Below the pieces are notes generated by a model that had not been told where the DNA came from, did not search any database, and was given only the letters and a program-made list of their open reading frames with translations. Positions 61,301 to 64,000 of a stretch of DNA of 64,000 nt are shown here, in pieces (within the stretch, counting starts at the first letter, position 1; each line of letters starts with the position of its first letter). Source of the stretch: Eremophila alpestris peregrina. Lineage: Eukaryota > Chordata > Aves > Passeriformes > Alaudidae. Made by a program: the position numbers and the translations under genes. Location of the stretch: contig WMCF01000006.1 in assembly GCA_009792885.1 (NCBI GenBank), positions 2,795,419 through 2,859,418 on the forward strand, written 5' to 3'.

Positions 61301-63400
61301 AAGTTAAACAATTTGCCAGGTGAGCAGCATCATCCCAGCCTAGCTGGGAATACCCCAGCAAACCAAAATGGCGAAGAACCCTCACTGAAAAGTAAATAAT
61401 GGAAATGGCTGAAAATTCAAAGCTCTGAGTTCAGAAAGTCCTCTGTAGGATTGATATTGAATATATGCCATTCCAGTGGAGTTAATATAACTTGGAAGCA
61501 ATTTGATACATGATTTCTAAACACAGATGAACGAGGCATGTGCTGAGACTGAAGCATGCACTCAAGATTTTAGACGACACAGGTTCAGCACAGTCTTTTT
61601 GTTCCATTTTTTGGAAAGTTATTAGCAAAATGGGATGTCTATGGTGAGAATTCCTGGCTGTGAACCCAACACAAATAAGTGCTCTTCTCATCTGGAGGGG
61701 CTGCTGGTTTGGGAAACTCAGAGCTTCAACAGCAGTTGGGAATTCACACTGAAAAAATGTTCAAGCATGACAGTTCATGTGAGATTACTATGTCAGGTAA
61801 AAAACTCACAAATTAGTGACAACAGAAGGAATAAAATAATTGTTTATTTAGGACAAGACCTGCTATGTTAATTGTTTTATCCTGAGTGTGCTTACGAGAA
61901 TGCCACTAATCGCAAGGGATGTTTATAAGAACCGTTTGCTGTTAAGAAGATTGACAACCAACCAGTCCAAAACTGATTGTACTATCCGGGGTTGGTGACA
62001 TTCGCCCTGGTCTTCTGAACAGAACTTGGCAGGCCGAGGGATGGCTGTGGAGTACTTCCTGCTCGGAAACACCAGGGGCAGCATTTGCTGCGGATTGAGC
62101 GAGCGCAGCCGGCTGCCTCTCGCCACGAAACGGAGAGATCAAACCACAACACGAACTCTCAGGATGCTGATCGGCAAAAAGCAAACCTTAAACGTTGCAA
62201 GTTAAAATGGAAAAAAAAAATAAAATCTTTGTTTCGAAAGATCACTCCCTGAGTTCTATGAAATCTTGTAAGAGAGAGAGAGTTCATCCAGCTGTCTTGG
62301 TAGCTTCTGGAGCAGCACCATGGATTTCATATTCCCACAGCCACTTTGAAAACCCCAGCCAAGCCGTCATTTAAAATACTCTTGCTTATTCTCCATGAAA
62401 TTTGTGTGTTACTGTTGCACGTGTTGTTCTGTGACTGTCCCCCTTTAAAACAGCCATGACATCTGAGCTGTAATGAACAAATAAAAGCCCAATCAAGGCC
62501 TGAAGCAAAGGTAATGTCTACTATTTTACAAACATTATAATTTCATTTTATATTCGAGCTGTGCCAACCCACTGTTCTCAACAGATGCAAGCTACTGTTA
62601 CGTATCAAATAATAACCCACTCTTCCTCAGTTGTTCAAGGTTAAACAACAAAAAAATCTTTTTCCTGTTAGCAATAATGCCTTCCTCTGAAGGCAGCACA
62701 ACCCCAAACCCTCTCCCCCAGACCTTATCCCCCAGCAAAGTCTCAAAGCATTTGCTGAGACAAACATGGGTCTGAACATACTGGAGGCTCTGGCTGGTGC
62801 TCACCAAGCCAGAACCTGGAAATCCACATCTTGAAATAATCCCTCGTGTTTGTTGCCACGTGAAGGAGATGGGGGGTCATGAAAGTGAGGGGGTTTTATA
62901 TTTCCCGTATGTCTAATGCTGGGTATCTTTTATATACCAGGGGATTTTCCAGGAATGTGTCACTTCATCACTGGCATTCAAAGTATTTATTTGCATGACC
63001 TTGGAAGGAGATAAAAACACCTGAGAGGGTTATTGTCAGCTCCTCCTCATCCTCACCTTAATGGTCTCAGTATGCTGAGATGAAATTTGTGTATTTTTCT
63101 GACCGGACCCGTTGCAGAACTAAAAGAGATAATGCACCCATCTACTAAGGGCTAAGCAGTCCCAAAAGACCTTGGAGGTTTTCCATCAGGGATGTGTCTC
63201 TGCGTGCTTGGGGGCCATTTTTATTCCCAGAAGTATTTGGGAATTTGGCTAATGCAGCCACAGTAGTACAACAGCATATTGCTTTAATAAAGCCGGCCAG
63301 CTCCCAGCTTTTTCTGCATCCTCCTTTACAGCTCACCTACAACAACACGCAGAACCTGACGGCTGCCAGTTGCAGCAAGGCCAGTTCCAGAGGGCAGATC
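58336..63400. other. Intergenic between CCDC82 and the right-hand CpG island
   Basis: About 5 kb, mostly AT-rich. There is a GC-richer patch at about 61,980-62,150 and a (GA)n run at 62271-62282. No exon or RNA gene is supported. If the right-hand island is the MAML2 promoter, this is the upstream regulatory region of that gene. Confidence 0.45.
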
Positions 63401-64000
63401 TCGCTGTCTAAAATTGCCCTGCTCTAAATAGAGGAGCAGGGCGAGAGAAGCACTAAGCCTGCGGCTTTCCCGGGGAGGAACCACAGTGCAGGCGCTACGT
63501 GACTTGCCCCGGACACCCAAGGAGCTCCTGCCAGGGCGCGGAGCTCCCACATCCCGAGCCTGACCTCGTGTCGTGCACTCGTCCCGTGCATGCGAGCGCC
63601 CTAGAACGCACTGCTTGTTCTTAGACCGTCTGTTCCAGAGAAATCCAGCTGGTAGAGGAGCGCAGCGCCGTGATTTATTTGAGAACTCCCTCGTACTCGC
63701 CTGAAGGTCTCGCCGCCGGGGGAGGAGGGAGGGCGCGGGAGGCTGCGCTCCTCGGCAGCTGCTCCGCGCCCGGCCCGGCACCCAGGTAGAGGGAGAGGAG
63801 GGGAGCGGGGATTTCCTTGGCTTCCTCCCATGCACATACCTCCCGGGGAGCGGCAGCGGCCCGACTCCCCTCGGCGGCCGCTGGGAGGCTCCGCGCTTCG
63901 CCCCGGCCTCCCGGGCGCCGCGTCCCCGGCCGCGCTCTCAGTCGGTGACACCCGCCTCCCGCCCCCGCTCCGCTCCGCGCCCCGCCGCGCCGCACGGAGG
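63401..64000 (+). promoter_or_regulatory. MAML2: CpG island at right edge, probable MAML2 promoter/5' UTR
   Basis: GC content and CpG density rise steeply from about 63,430 and stay high to the edge, with Sp1-like CCCCGCC/CCCGCCC runs near the end. In human, MAML2 (a Mastermind-like coactivator of Notch/RBPJ transcription complexes) begins about 10 kb past the 3' end of CCDC82 in the same direction. That makes this island its expected promoter and long 5' UTR. I cannot see the MAML2 start or its N-terminal Notch-binding domain, so the assignment rests on position. Minus-strand ORFs of 106-169 codons here are stop-poor GC sequence. Confidence 0.5.

Noticed and set aside
62332..62339. RBPJ/CSL-like site TTCCCACA upstream of the putative MAML2 promoter
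   Set aside because: An 8-base motif of this degeneracy is expected several times by chance in 64 kb, and nothing pairs with it nearby.
63326..63995. Minus-strand ORFs of 106-169 codons at the right edge
   Set aside because: Three overlapping frames are open in a CpG island, which indicates composition and not coding.

Overview
The window looks like a piece of a bird chromosome. The evidence is many 3'-end fragments of CR1 LINEs in both orientations, two LTR-like segments of avian type, small introns, sparse simple repeats, and a vertebrate multi-exon gene. A songbird is possible from the character of the LTRs, but the sequence does not settle that.

Layout: 1-350 is an extremely T-rich, C-poor low-complexity tract. 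From 350 to about 44,000 there is gene-poor intergenic DNA with no coding sequence I can defend. It holds six CR1 remnants, two probable solo LTRs on the minus strand (18.4-18.9 kb and 24.47-24.95 kb), two isolated GC/CpG-rich patches (23.65-24.42 kb and 34.15-34.44 kb) and a few simple repeats. At 9,050-9,087 there is a perfect Tn5 mosaic-end/mosaic-end palindrome flanked by an exact 49-bp duplication. It is best explained as an untrimmed Nextera mate-pair junction adapter, that is, an assembly error and not biology.

The one well-supported gene is CCDC82 on the plus strand. Its CpG-island promoter and untranslated first exon lie at about 44.5-45.08 kb. Seven coding exons from 45,242 to 56,790 join in frame to 480 residues, and AATAAA is at 57,072. 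Every intron is GT-AG. The protein has an acidic, Ser-rich N-terminal half and a conserved C-terminal DUF4211 module.

Downstream, 57.1-63.4 kb is intergenic with one CR1 copy. From about 63.4 kb to the right edge there is another strong CpG island. By known vertebrate gene order (MAML2 starts a few kb beyond the 3' end of CCDC82, same direction) it is probably the MAML2 promoter region, with the coding exon outside the window. No JRKL-like transposase-derived ORF lies head-to-head with CCDC82, unlike in human.

I found no new multi-gene system. The most useful observations are the adapter contamination, an LTR pointing into an ORF-bearing CpG-rich patch, and two strong hairpins in CCDC82 introns.
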